DNA of 64,000 bases, from NCBI GenBank assembly GCA_945862145.1, contig CAMAXE010000011.1:1-64000 (forward strand), read 5' to 3'. A program made the position numbers and the translations under genes. Positions 43,967 to 52,647 of the stretch are shown here, piece by piece. Each line of letters begins with the position of its first letter. Positions within the stretch are counted from its first letter, which is position 1. The notes beneath the pieces were generated by a model. It had not been told where the DNA came from, ran no database searches, and saw only the letters and a list, made by a program, of their open reading frames with translations. The DNA is from Klebsiella pneumoniae (GTDB taxonomy: Bacteria; Pseudomonadota; Gammaproteobacteria; Pseudomonadales; UBA5518).

Positions 43967-45378
43967 GCGGGGGCACGGATCACGCGCAGTTCGGCCGCCT
44001 GCCGCTCGGTCTCGGCGAGCGCGAATACGGCAACCTGAGCGCACACGGCACCTGCTTTGCGTATGCCATTGCCACCTGGTGCTTCCTGGTGGGCAGCTAC
44101 TCCGCGGACTTCCTGCCCGCAATTCCCGGAACGGTCTGCCTGATCGCCGGCAACCTGATCGGCGTTTTCCTCACCACCATGCCGCTGTCGCTGGGCTGCC
44201 AGCGCTATGGCATCGAGCAGATGGATTTCTGCAAGAGCGCCTTCGGGCATCGCGGCTCCAAGATCCTGATGGTGTTTTACCTCATCAACATGTTCGGCTG
44301 GTCGGGGCTGCTTTTGGTGATGTTCGGCAACGGCTTCCTCAATATCGCCCACGCGTTCTCGATAGACGGCGGCGAATGGCTGGTGCGCGGCGCCGTGGTG
44401 CTGGGTATCTGGGTTTCCTACCTGGTGGTCTCGCGTGGCGTGCACCGGCTGGGCTTGGTGAACAACCTGGTGACGCCGGCGCTGGGGCTGGTGGTGATCT
44501 ACATGCTCTACATGCTGGTCTCGGTTCACGGGCTGCAGCGGGTGATCGATGCCAAGCCGCTCGAACCGCACGCGGACTCGCTGCTCAACTACGCCATCGT
44601 GCTGGAACTGGGCATCGCCAACGGCTTTTCGTGGTGGGGCGGGATCGGCTTCATCGCGCGCAACACGCGCACGCGCCGTGCCTCGACCTACCCGCAGATC
44701 CTGCAACTGGGCCTCGCATCGGGTGTGGTGTCCTCGATCGCCCTGTACTCGGCGCTGGTGGTGGGCTCCGACGATCCCACCGAATGGATGATCCCGCTGG
44801 GCGGCGTGGTGATGGGCGTAGTCGCGCTCAGCTTCGTGGCCCTGGCAAACCTCAGCTCGGTGGCAGTGTCGCTGTTTGCGGCCGGCCTCGCCTTGCGCCA
44901 CTTCGCGCCGCTGCGGCGCGTGGAATGGCGCACCATCCTGCTGGTAAGCCTCATACCCTGCGCCCTCTTCGCCGTGTGGCCTGCCCGTCTGTACGGGCTG
45001 GGAGATGCTTTTCTCGCCTACAACGGATCGATGTTCGCGCCCGTGTCCGGCGTGATCTTCGTCGATTATTTCCTGCTGCGCCGCGAGCGCCTGTGCCTCA
45101 GCGCGCTATTTGATGCCACGCCAGGGCGGGCCTACTACTTCTGGAAGGGATTCAACCCGGTGGCCATCGCTGCCGTGGTGCTGGGGCAGGTGCTTTACTT
45201 CGCGCTGTACAACCCGATCACCGGTGCCTCGCACTGGCTGTTCCATTACCTGCCGGCATCGGTAGCGGCATTCGGCTCGGCAGCGCTGCTGCACGGGATC
45301 GGGATGTGGCTGTGGGGCGAGCACCGCGCGCACGCTACCGCGCTTCCCGGCACCCGCATCGAAAGTCCCACAATCTGA
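43963..45378 (+). CDS. NCS1-family nucleobase:cation symporter (CodB-like permease)
   Basis: 471-residue integral membrane protein with about twelve helices. Family-like features are the start LGEREYGNLSAHGTCFAYAIATWCFLVGSYSAD, the GIEQMDFCKSAFGHRG loop, LELGIANGFSWWGGIGFIARNTRTRRASTYPQ, and GVIFVDYFLLRR near helix 10. NCS1 proteins import purines, cytosine, allantoin, thiamine or related compounds with Na+ or H+. The substrate is unknown. The phosphoribosyltransferase and queuosine genes nearby are compatible with nucleobase use, but this is weak evidence. It is convergent with DUF1653, six bases apart. Confidence 0.88.
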   Translation: MSGGTDHAQFGRLPLGLGEREYGNLSAHGTCFAYAIATWCFLVGSYSADFLPAIPGTVCLIAGNLIGVFLTTMPLSLGCQRYGIEQMDFCKSAFGHRGSKILMVFYLINMFGWSGLLLVMFGNGFLNIAHAFSIDGGEWLVRGAVVLGIWVSYLVVSRGVHRLGLVNNLVTPALGLVVIYMLYMLVSVHGLQRVIDAKPLEPHADSLLNYAIVLELGIANGFSWWGGIGFIARNTRTRRASTYPQILQLGLASGVVSSIALYSALVVGSDDPTEWMIPLGGVVMGVVALSFVALANLSSVAVSLFAAGLALRHFAPLRRVEWRTILLVSLIPCALFAVWPARLYGLGDAFLAYNGSMFAPVSGVIFVDYFLLRRERLCLSALFDATPGRAYYFWKGFNPVAIAAVVLGQVLYFALYNPITGASHWLFHYLPASVAAFGSAALLHGIGMWLWGEHRAHATALPGTRIESPTI

Positions 45379-45384
45379 CGGTCT

Positions 45385-45630
45385 TCAGCCCTCAGCGGCG
45401 TCTCCAGTGCGAGAAAAACGCGGCTCGCGATGGCCGTTGACCTCGACCTCCTCCACGAACATGGCGAGCGGACGTACCCACAGCCCACGATCGCCATAAC
45501 AGGGGCGGTACACCACAAGTCGCTCAGCGCTCTCGCTGTGGGTAGCGGTGCCGAGCACCTCGTAGTGGTTTCCCTTGTAGTGGCGATACAGCCCGGGCGC
45601 AGGATCGGCGGCTGACGAGGCGATTTGCAT
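45385..45630 (-). CDS. DUF1653 domain protein
   Basis: 81-residue protein made of one DUF1653 domain: GLYRHYKGNHYEVLGTATHSE, LVVYRPCYGDRGLWVRPLAMF and a final EPRF segment. The fold is a small beta-rich domain of unknown function, common in proteobacteria, often as a free-standing gene. It lies eight bases after the DUF1214-like gene stop and may be co-transcribed with it. Confidence 0.88.
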   Translation of the reverse strand: MQIASSAADPAPGLYRHYKGNHYEVLGTATHSESAERLVVYRPCYGDRGLWVRPLAMFVEEVEVNGHREPRFSRTGDAAEG

Positions 45631-45638
45631 GGTCTCTC

Positions 45639-47033
45639 CTAGTGGGTGCGGTAACGATGCCGTACATGTCGCTGGCGCATCGCGATGGTGGCGCGGCGCT
45701 CCTCCGGGCCGACACGCCTCGCGGTCGGCAGATAACCCTCGATGGCCTCGAAGGGCAGCTTGATCGCCGTGGCCGAGGGCAGCAGCTTGGCCTGCGTCGG
45801 CTTGGCCTTGTAGGCCCAGCGCACGGACATATAGGCCTCTGGCAGGCCCGTGCTGTCGATCCAGTTGGCAAGCCCAGGGTCCTGATGCGCGATCACCAGC
45901 CGGATCACGCCATCGGCGTCACGCTCGGCCTGGAAGCCGTTAAGGCTGCTTTGGTGGTTGGCAAAATCCGCCGATTCACCCCACAGGTTGGCGAGGTGAA
46001 AACCGATGTAGTCGGGCTCCACCGGTTGGCGTAACTCCACGATCATCGCCTCGCCCGGAGCCAGCTCGTAGATCCCACCCGCATAGATGTTGGTGCTCAT
46101 GCCGCCACCGGTGGCAAGGCTCGCGGCATTCGGCGCATTGAAGCGGTTGCGCGGAATGAAACTCTCGCCGTCGCCATTGCGGTCGCCATAGGCTTCCATC
46201 GCAACGGCGTAGAACTCGTTCCAGAAATGCACCTGCCTGCACGCGAGCTCACCGGCCTGCCGGAGCGCCAACGCCGCCGCGGCAACCGAGAGCGGCTCCG
46301 GCGCGATACCCTCGCGATCGAGCCGCACGATGTCGATATCCATCAGCGTCTCGTTCTGCCAGTCGCAGAAGATTTCGCGCAGCACCACGAAGCGTGAGAC
46401 GTACTCGCGGATCTGCGGCTCGCCATCACTGCCCTTGCGGCTGCGCCGCGCCAGCGTGGCGATGAAATTTCCCGCATACCCCGGCGGACGCTCGGGCGCG
46501 AGCAGCACCTCGAAGGAACCATCGGCCTCGACGTGGATTTCGCTGCCTTCCAGCGTGCCGCCGTTAGCGCGCGCGCCCGGCGCCATCTCGCGGATGCTGC
46601 CGCTGTCGCCCGCGTAGCCGCTGGGGGTCTCGAAGATCACGTAATGAGGCGCTGCCGGCAAGCCCGGCACGCGCGGCTCGCCGCGCCAGTGCCTGCTGTC
46701 GGCTGCGCGGCAACGGATACGGTAGGCATGGTTGCCGTCGATGGGCGCGCAGAGATACACGGCATCGGCGTTGTCGATGGTCGCACGGTTCATCGGCTGT
46801 ATCGCACGCAGGAAATACGGCTCCTCGGGCGTTGGCCCGATGGCGCGCTGGATCGATCCGTACAAGGAGCCGAGCACGTAGCGATAACCCTCGGCGAGCA
46901 CACGGGGCGAGGCCGGCGGCGGATACAGCTCAGGCTGGTCGATGGCATCGCGCGCACGCTCGAGGGCGTGGGAAAATGCCTCCCAGGCCGCGCGCAATTG
47001 CGCGGCGTCGCTGTCGTGACTTGTGTCGCTCAT
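45639..47033 (-). CDS. DUF1214-like protein paired with a sulfotransferase
   Basis: 464-residue protein without a signal peptide. It contains a beta-rich region with NADAVYLCAPIDGNHAYRIRC and HYVIFETPSGYAGDSGSI, and a C-terminal region with AGGIYELAPGEAMIVELR and FHLANLWGESADFANHQSSLNG. This pattern recalls DUF1214/DUF1254-type proteins, which often sit beside sulfotransferase genes in marine gammaproteobacteria and mycobacteria. The function is unknown. Its ATG overlaps the sulfotransferase stop (ATGA), so the two are translated together. Confidence 0.65.
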   Translation of the reverse strand: MSDTSHDSDAAQLRAAWEAFSHALERARDAIDQPELYPPPASPRVLAEGYRYVLGSLYGSIQRAIGPTPEEPYFLRAIQPMNRATIDNADAVYLCAPIDGNHAYRIRCRAADSRHWRGEPRVPGLPAAPHYVIFETPSGYAGDSGSIREMAPGARANGGTLEGSEIHVEADGSFEVLLAPERPPGYAGNFIATLARRSRKGSDGEPQIREYVSRFVVLREIFCDWQNETLMDIDIVRLDREGIAPEPLSVAAAALALRQAGELACRQVHFWNEFYAVAMEAYGDRNGDGESFIPRNRFNAPNAASLATGGGMSTNIYAGGIYELAPGEAMIVELRQPVEPDYIGFHLANLWGESADFANHQSSLNGFQAERDADGVIRLVIAHQDPGLANWIDSTGLPEAYMSVRWAYKAKPTQAKLLPSATAIKLPFEAIEGYLPTARRVGPEERRATIAMRQRHVRHRYRTH

Positions 47034-48211
47034 GGTCGCTTCTCTCCTCTTTCTTCCCCCGGCGTCTCAGTGCCGTTTTGCCAATCAAAGCGCGCGAAGA
47101 GATCGCCGAGACGCTCGTGTATGACGCGTGCCGAGAGCCCGAATTCGGCCAGGCTGTAACGGTGCGTGGTCTCGTGCTCGCGTACTCGTGCGGACTCGGC
47201 TCGGAGCCAGGCGTCGTAGGCCGGTGTGAGCGGCAGGCCGAGCTCCGCGTAGATGCGGGCGATGGTCTCCCGCGGGGCTGATGTGAGGTCCCGGTACTCG
47301 ACAACCGCATGGCGAATTCCGGGATGTCGCACCATCACCTCGAGCGGATAGCGATAGCTATGGAAAGACTGCTCCACCATGATCGCGAAGGAACGCTGCA
47401 TGCGGTCCTCGCTGAACTGGCGCAGTTTCCAGCTCGTTTTCATGAGCTTCAGCAGGCTGGGTATGGTCTCCAGCGGATTACGGTAGAGGAGCACAAAGCG
47501 CGCGTCCGGGAAGCACTCGATCAAGCTCTCCATACGCCCCGGAAAAACCGGATTCTTGCTGAGGTGCACACGCCCGCCACCGTTAAAACAGAGCTCGCGT
47601 CGCAAGCACTCACGGTAGTAGTTCATCAAGCGTCGACGGCTCGCCGGCGGGCGGCGGTCGATATGGTAGAAATCGAGCTCGTCCATATAGGGCAACTGCA
47701 CGATCCAGTAGCCCGAGGCACAGGACCAGGTGAGCACGAAATCGTCTTCCTCGGCCAGCGTGTAGCCCATCTTGTGAATATGCTGGGACGGCCCGAAGAC
47801 CCGCGCCTCGTGGGCCCGGACACGGCGACCGAGCGCATCGCCCAGAAAACGCCGGTCCAGCCTGGCGATCCAGCGCACCAGAGTCTTTTGCAGCAGCGAG
47901 GGCGCGAACATCTCCCAGTAGAGAAAAGCGCTGAAGCGCTGGTCATCGGCGCTCATGAGCCGGTGCGCGAGCGTCGTGCCGCTCCTCGCGTGTCCCACCA
48001 GGAACACGGGTTCGCGCACGCTGGTGCGCCGCAGCGCCGGGAAAAGCAGCGGATCCAACGCAAAGCACATGGCCGTGAAGAGTGCCATGAGCGGCACTTG
48101 CAGCAACAGCTTGCGGTACAGCGAGCGGCGACGCCGCGGACTCGACTCGCGCGCGGCAAGCCGTATCAGCGTCGTCCACGCGACGAAATCGAAATACATC
48201 AGCACCGGCAT
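47030..48211 (-). CDS. PAPS-dependent sulfotransferase family protein
   Basis: 393-residue protein with the 5'-phosphosulfate loop VGHARSGTT (72-80), preceded by a hydrophobic N-terminal segment (LLLQVPLMALFTAMCFAL, about 35-52) that may anchor it in the membrane. The 3'-phosphate motif is FVLLYRNPLETIPSLLKL. This is the sulfotransferase_3 group; the acceptor is unknown. ATG 48211 and the ATG four codons later are both possible starts, each with imperfect ribosome-site spacing. It is coupled to the DUF1214-like gene and divergent from the DUF885 gene. Confidence 0.82.
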   Translation of the reverse strand: MPVLMYFDFVAWTTLIRLAARESSPRRRRSLYRKLLLQVPLMALFTAMCFALDPLLFPALRRTSVREPVFLVGHARSGTTLAHRLMSADDQRFSAFLYWEMFAPSLLQKTLVRWIARLDRRFLGDALGRRVRAHEARVFGPSQHIHKMGYTLAEEDDFVLTWSCASGYWIVQLPYMDELDFYHIDRRPPASRRRLMNYYRECLRRELCFNGGGRVHLSKNPVFPGRMESLIECFPDARFVLLYRNPLETIPSLLKLMKTSWKLRQFSEDRMQRSFAIMVEQSFHSYRYPLEVMVRHPGIRHAVVEYRDLTSAPRETIARIYAELGLPLTPAYDAWLRAESARVREHETTHRYSLAEFGLSARVIHERLGDLFARFDWQNGTETPGEERGEKRP

Positions 48212-48300
48212 TCCCCCCGTGGCCTCGTACCCTATCCGCTGGCATCGCCGCCCGCCAGCCACGTATGCTCCCCGTGCCGCACAGCCGCCACGGGCGCCAT

Positions 48301-50046
48301 ATGAAAGATCTCCTGAAGACCCTGCTCTGCTGCGCACTGCTGGGTGCCGCCGTATCGTCGGCAGCGGGCGCCACACCACTGCAGACCCTGATGGACGACT
48401 TCACGCAGCTCGCGCGCGAGATGGATCCGGTACGCGCCGCCGAGCGGGGCGACCGGGTGGCCGCCACGCGCTGGCCAGACAACAGTCCCGCCGCCATGAC
48501 GCAGCGCGGACGCCGGCTCGATGCCATGTCGATGCGGCTCGCCGCTGTAGATGTCGCCGGGCTGCGCGGCGAGGACGCCCTGAACCGCGACTGGCTGCGC
48601 TGGCGCGTAGGTGTCCTCCGCGAGGGCCTCGGTTTCGACGCCGAGCGGATCAATTTCGTGAGTGGCGACGGCTTTTACACCGTGGGGGATTACGCCGCGC
48701 TGAACACCGCGCCAGTCACCACCGCCGAGGCCGAGAGATGGATCGCCCGCGTGCGCGCCCTGCCCGCCTACTACCTCGCCGAGACCGCGAACCTGCGGCG
48801 TGGAACGGACACCTCCTTCACGCAGCCGCCCCTGACCGTGGAGCGCGCCATCGCGGATCTCAGCGAGCGCGTAGCACGCCCCGCCGCGGACTCGCCGCTG
48901 CTCGCACCGCTGCGGCGCCTGCCGCCGGACATGCCTGCCGCAGAGCGGGATCGACTTCTCGCTCAAGGCAGCGATGCCGTCAAGACCGTGGTGCTACCGG
49001 CAGAGGGCAGACTTCTGGTGTTCCTGCAGGAGAAGTACCTGCCCCGGGCGCGTCGCGGCATCGGCGCCTCGACGCTCCCGCGCGGCATCGCGTGGTACCG
49101 CTACCTGGTGCGCCTGCACACCACGACAAAGCTCAGTCCGGAGGCGATCCATACACTTGGGGAGTCCGAGGTAAAGCGCATACGCGCAGCGATGGATGCC
49201 GTGATTGCCGAGACGGGCTTCACAGGCTCCTTCCCGGAATTCCTCGCACTGGCGCGACGCGACCCGCGTTTTTACGTCGACGCAGCGCAGTGGGGCGACA
49301 AAGCCGCAGACGTCGCCACGCGGGCCGACGCCCGGCTACCGCAGTTCTTCGGGCTGCTGCCACGGTTGCCCTACAGCGTGGCGCCCATACCGGCAGGTCT
49401 GGAGAGCAGTTCAGCAGGCTATCTGCCGGGCAGCCCCGAACGTGGCCTGCCGGGGCGAGTCGTCTACAAGCCATGGCTGGCGGAGACGCTGCCCACCTTC
49501 GGCATCGCCGCATGGGTCCTGCACGAAGGAACACCCGGGCATCACCTGCAGATCACCCTCGCGCAGGAACTCCAGGGTGTTCCTGAGTATCGTCGCAACG
49601 ACGACATCACCGCCTTCGTGGAGGGTTGGGGTCTGTACGCGGAGAAGCTCGGCGAGGAGATGGGGATCTATCGGGATCCCTGGGAGCGCTTCGGGCGCTT
49701 GTCGCTCGAGATGTGGCGCGCCTGCAGGCTGGTGATCGACACCGGCATCCACACGCTCGGCTGGAGCCGCGAGCACGCCGGCGCATGCCTGCGCGAGAAC
49801 AGCGCCCTGCCCGCGACGGAGATCGACTTCGAGCTCGATCGCTACATCGCATGGCCGGGCCAGGCGCTCGCCTACAAGGTGGGGGAGCAGACGATACTGC
49901 GCCTGCGCGGCGAGTCGGAGGCGGCCCTCGGCGAGCGCTTCGAAATCCGTGCCTTCCACGACGTGGTTCTGGGCGCAGGCGCACTGCCCCTCGCGCTGCT
50001 GGAGGCGCGCGTCCAGGCCTGGATCGGCCGCGGGGGCAAGGCCTGA
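48301..50046 (+). CDS. DUF885 family exported peptidase-like protein
   Basis: 581-residue protein with a signal peptide (MKDLLKTLLCCALLGAAVSSAAG). The DUF885 domain carries WVLHEGTPGHHLQIT (around residue 404), an HExxxHH-like metal site, then ITAFVEGWGLYAEKLGEEMG with a third Glu ligand, the arrangement of gluzincin-type carboxypeptidases in this family. Activity has been shown for few members. CC in LLCCALLG could suggest a lipoprotein. It is divergent from the sulfotransferase and convergent with the hydrolase at 50079. Confidence 0.88.
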   Translation: MKDLLKTLLCCALLGAAVSSAAGATPLQTLMDDFTQLAREMDPVRAAERGDRVAATRWPDNSPAAMTQRGRRLDAMSMRLAAVDVAGLRGEDALNRDWLRWRVGVLREGLGFDAERINFVSGDGFYTVGDYAALNTAPVTTAEAERWIARVRALPAYYLAETANLRRGTDTSFTQPPLTVERAIADLSERVARPAADSPLLAPLRRLPPDMPAAERDRLLAQGSDAVKTVVLPAEGRLLVFLQEKYLPRARRGIGASTLPRGIAWYRYLVRLHTTTKLSPEAIHTLGESEVKRIRAAMDAVIAETGFTGSFPEFLALARRDPRFYVDAAQWGDKAADVATRADARLPQFFGLLPRLPYSVAPIPAGLESSSAGYLPGSPERGLPGRVVYKPWLAETLPTFGIAAWVLHEGTPGHHLQITLAQELQGVPEYRRNDDITAFVEGWGLYAEKLGEEMGIYRDPWERFGRLSLEMWRACRLVIDTGIHTLGWSREHAGACLRENSALPATEIDFELDRYIAWPGQALAYKVGEQTILRLRGESEAALGERFEIRAFHDVVLGAGALPLALLEARVQAWIGRGGKA

Positions 50047-50078
50047 GAGCGCGGCCAGCTCAGAGCGCTTCCCGCCTG

Positions 50079-51317
50079 TCACCGGTTCGCCCGCGCCCAC
50101 TCGAGGAATCGATGCACGCCGTCGATCACCGGCTCGGTGCGCGGCGAGTGCATGCAATCGAAGCCATGCTCGGCGCCCGGGAGCTCGAGAAACACCACGG
50201 GCTTGCGCGAGCTGCGTCGCAGGCGCTGGGCGAAGGTGCGGCCGTCGTTGATGGCAGCGAGGCTGTCGAGTTGGCCATGCACGAGCATGAACGGCGGCGC
50301 GCCCTCGTGGATCTGCGCCACCGGCGAGGCGAGATCCCAGAGCGCCGGGTTCTGCTCGGGCGACTCGTGCAGCACGCGGTCCTTCAGGAAATTGATAACC
50401 AGTTCGCTGTTCGGATGCTGCTGGTAGCGTGCGAGGAAATCGTAAACGCCGTAGAACGGCACACAGGCCTGCACCGAGGTATCAACGCCCGGGTGGTCTC
50501 GCTGCAGCTCAGGGCGGTTTTCCGTGAGTCCCATCAGCGCTGCGAGATGCCCGCCCGCCGAACCGCCCGTCACCGCTACGAAATCCGGGTTCATGCCGTA
50601 CTCGCGCCCGTGGGTGCGGATCCAGCACAGCGCGCGCTTGCAGTCCTCCAGATGAACCGGAAACCCCACCGAGGGACTCAGGCGGTAGTTGGCGGCCACA
50701 CAGATCCAGCCGCGGCTCGCCAGCAGGTTCATCAACGGGAGCGCCTGATGGGCCTTGTCGCCGAGGATCCACGCGCCGCCATGGATCTGCAGGATCACCG
50801 GGCAGCCGCCGGGCGGGATGGTTTTGGGGCGGTAGATATCGAGCATCTGCCGCACTCCCGCGGGCCCGTAAGCCACGTTGCGAATCAGCTCGACATCGGG
50901 GTGGCTGAATCGCACCGGGTTGCGCCAATCACGAACCACCGTGCGCTGGCGCCAGCCCTGCTGCAGGGCCAGAGGTACCTCTGCGCGGTATCCCTCGCCA
51001 AGGCCGCCCTGCAACGCATGCTCCACGAGCGGGCCGCAAGCAAGCCCGGTCCGGAGGCTCCACACCAGCACCGGCCAGCTGAGCACGAGCGCGCCAAGGG
51101 CAAACCCGCCCACCGGATTCTCCAACGCCCCGCCCAATGAAAACGCGAGCACGAGCGTGGCCTGCACGGGCAACCACAACCACGCGAGTTCGCTGGCAAG
51201 CAGGGAGACGGCAAAGAGAAGCCATGGCACCCGGTTGCGTCGCCGCGAGCGCGGCACAAAAAGCGACGCCACGGCGCTGATATTGAAGAGCGCGAGGCCC
51301 ACGAGCCATACCGTCAT
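50079..51317 (-). CDS. Membrane-anchored alpha/beta hydrolase (HSL-type esterase)
   Basis: 412-residue protein. The first 100 residues contain three or four hydrophobic helices (about 2-18, 30-50, 55-75, 78-92). The catalytic domain has the oxyanion motif QIHGGAWILGDKAH, nucleophile VTGGSAGGHLAAL, acid in LVHGQLDSLA and His in GAEHGFDC, typical of the hormone-sensitive-lipase branch of esterases. Anchoring in the membrane fits a lipid or ester substrate, which is not known. Confidence 0.85.
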   Translation of the reverse strand: MTVWLVGLALFNISAVASLFVPRSRRRNRVPWLLFAVSLLASELAWLWLPVQATLVLAFSLGGALENPVGGFALGALVLSWPVLVWSLRTGLACGPLVEHALQGGLGEGYRAEVPLALQQGWRQRTVVRDWRNPVRFSHPDVELIRNVAYGPAGVRQMLDIYRPKTIPPGGCPVILQIHGGAWILGDKAHQALPLMNLLASRGWICVAANYRLSPSVGFPVHLEDCKRALCWIRTHGREYGMNPDFVAVTGGSAGGHLAALMGLTENRPELQRDHPGVDTSVQACVPFYGVYDFLARYQQHPNSELVINFLKDRVLHESPEQNPALWDLASPVAQIHEGAPPFMLVHGQLDSLAAINDGRTFAQRLRRSSRKPVVFLELPGAEHGFDCMHSPRTEPVIDGVHRFLEWARANR

Positions 51318-51404
51318 GCGTTGGGTTCCGCAGTGAGAAGCCTGCGCGGCCGGCGTTGTAGGTCCCTGCCGCAGTGGGGCCAGTATGACGACGCCTGCGA
51401 TCGC

Positions 51405-52640
51405 TCACAAAGGCCGCGCGGGCAGTGCATCATCAAACAGTTCGATCCAGTGCCGGACCGGCACCGAACAGCGCGCACCCAAGTGCAACTGACAGCCAAC
51501 ATTGGCCGTCACCACCGTGGCGGGATCTCCCGCCTGCAGGGCTGCGGCTCGCGCATCGCCGAGCTGCGCCGAGAGCTTTGGCTGCAGCAGCGAATAACTG
51601 CCGGCCGACCCGCAACATAGCTGTGCGTCTGGCACGGGCGTGAGCTCGCAACCGGCCGCACGCAGCAGCGCATCGATCCGGCCGCCAAGTCGCTGGCCGT
51701 GCTGCAGGGTGCACGGGGTGTGCAGCGCAACCCGCGGCGCGGGCCGTCCATCGGTGCGCAGGACCGGTTGCTCGGGCATGGGCACCACCTCGGAGAGATC
51801 CCGCACCAACTGCGATACGCGCGCAGCCTTGGCTGCGTAATCGGGATCGCCCGCCAGCAGGCGTCCGTAGTCGCGCAGGTGCACGCCGCAGCCGCTGGCG
51901 CAGGCAACCACCGCCTCGGCGCCGTCCTCGATCAACGGGATCCAGGCGTCGATATTGCGACGCGCAAAGGCGAGCCCTTCCTCGCGGGCGGCCAGATGGT
52001 GGCTCAGCGCGCCGCAGCATCCCGCCGCCGGCGTGGCCTGCAGGCTGATGCCGGCGTTGTCCAGCACACGGGCTGCCGCGGCATTGGTGGCGGGTGTGAC
52101 CACCGACTGCACGCAACCCGAGAGCACCACCATGCGCCGCGCGTGACGAGCCACGGGCCACGTACCGGGGGCCACCGCCGGCGGCGGAACCTGCTCCGCG
52201 AGAAACCGCGGCATCAGGCCGCGCAAGCGCTGCGCAAGGCGCAACAGCGGGGCCATGCGTTCGGGGAACGGGAACATCAGGCGCAGCAGGCGCCGTTGCA
52301 GGCGCGGCCAGAGCCTGCGCCCCACCCGCTCCTCGGCGATCTCGCGCCCGGTATCGAGCAGCCTGCCGTACTCGACGCCGGAGGGGCAGGCGGTTTCGCA
52401 GGCCCGGCAGCTCAGGCAGCGGTCCAGGTGCTCCAGCACCGAGGGCGCGGGCGCGGCACCCTCGAGCATTTCCTTGATCTGGTAGATGCGCCCGCGCGGG
52501 CCGTCGAGCTCGTCGCCCAGCAGCCGATAGGTCGGACAGGTGGCGTTGCAGAACCCGCAATGCACGCACTTGCGGATAATATCCGCCGCCTCCTCTCCGG
52601 CCGGCGTGCCAGCGATCAAATCCGCGAGTCTGGTGTGCAT
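51405..52640 (-). CDS. glcF: Glycolate oxidase iron-sulfur subunit GlcF
   Basis: Electron-transfer subunit of glycolate dehydrogenase. The 411-residue protein has two 4Fe-4S motifs, CVHCGFCNATCP (28-39) and CLSCRACETACP (about 74-85). Two CCG-type domains follow (VLSGCVQSVV, AAGCCGALSHH, ACASGCGVHLRDYG, QLCCGSAGSYSLLQ), as in E. coli GlcF. It follows glcE by seven bases in the order glcD-glcE-glcF. Confidence 0.95.
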   Translation of the reverse strand: MHTRLADLIAGTPAGEEAADIIRKCVHCGFCNATCPTYRLLGDELDGPRGRIYQIKEMLEGAAPAPSVLEHLDRCLSCRACETACPSGVEYGRLLDTGREIAEERVGRRLWPRLQRRLLRLMFPFPERMAPLLRLAQRLRGLMPRFLAEQVPPPAVAPGTWPVARHARRMVVLSGCVQSVVTPATNAAAARVLDNAGISLQATPAAGCCGALSHHLAAREEGLAFARRNIDAWIPLIEDGAEAVVACASGCGVHLRDYGRLLAGDPDYAAKAARVSQLVRDLSEVVPMPEQPVLRTDGRPAPRVALHTPCTLQHGQRLGGRIDALLRAAGCELTPVPDAQLCCGSAGSYSLLQPKLSAQLGDARAAALQAGDPATVVTANVGCQLHLGARCSVPVRHWIELFDDALPARPL

Positions 52641-52647
52641 CGTGCCC

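Noticed and set aside
47955-49586. Long plus-strand frame overlapping the sulfotransferase and DUF885 genes
   Set aside because: The translation is Arg/Ala/Pro-rich low-complexity shadow sequence; the overlapping genes have clear motifs.
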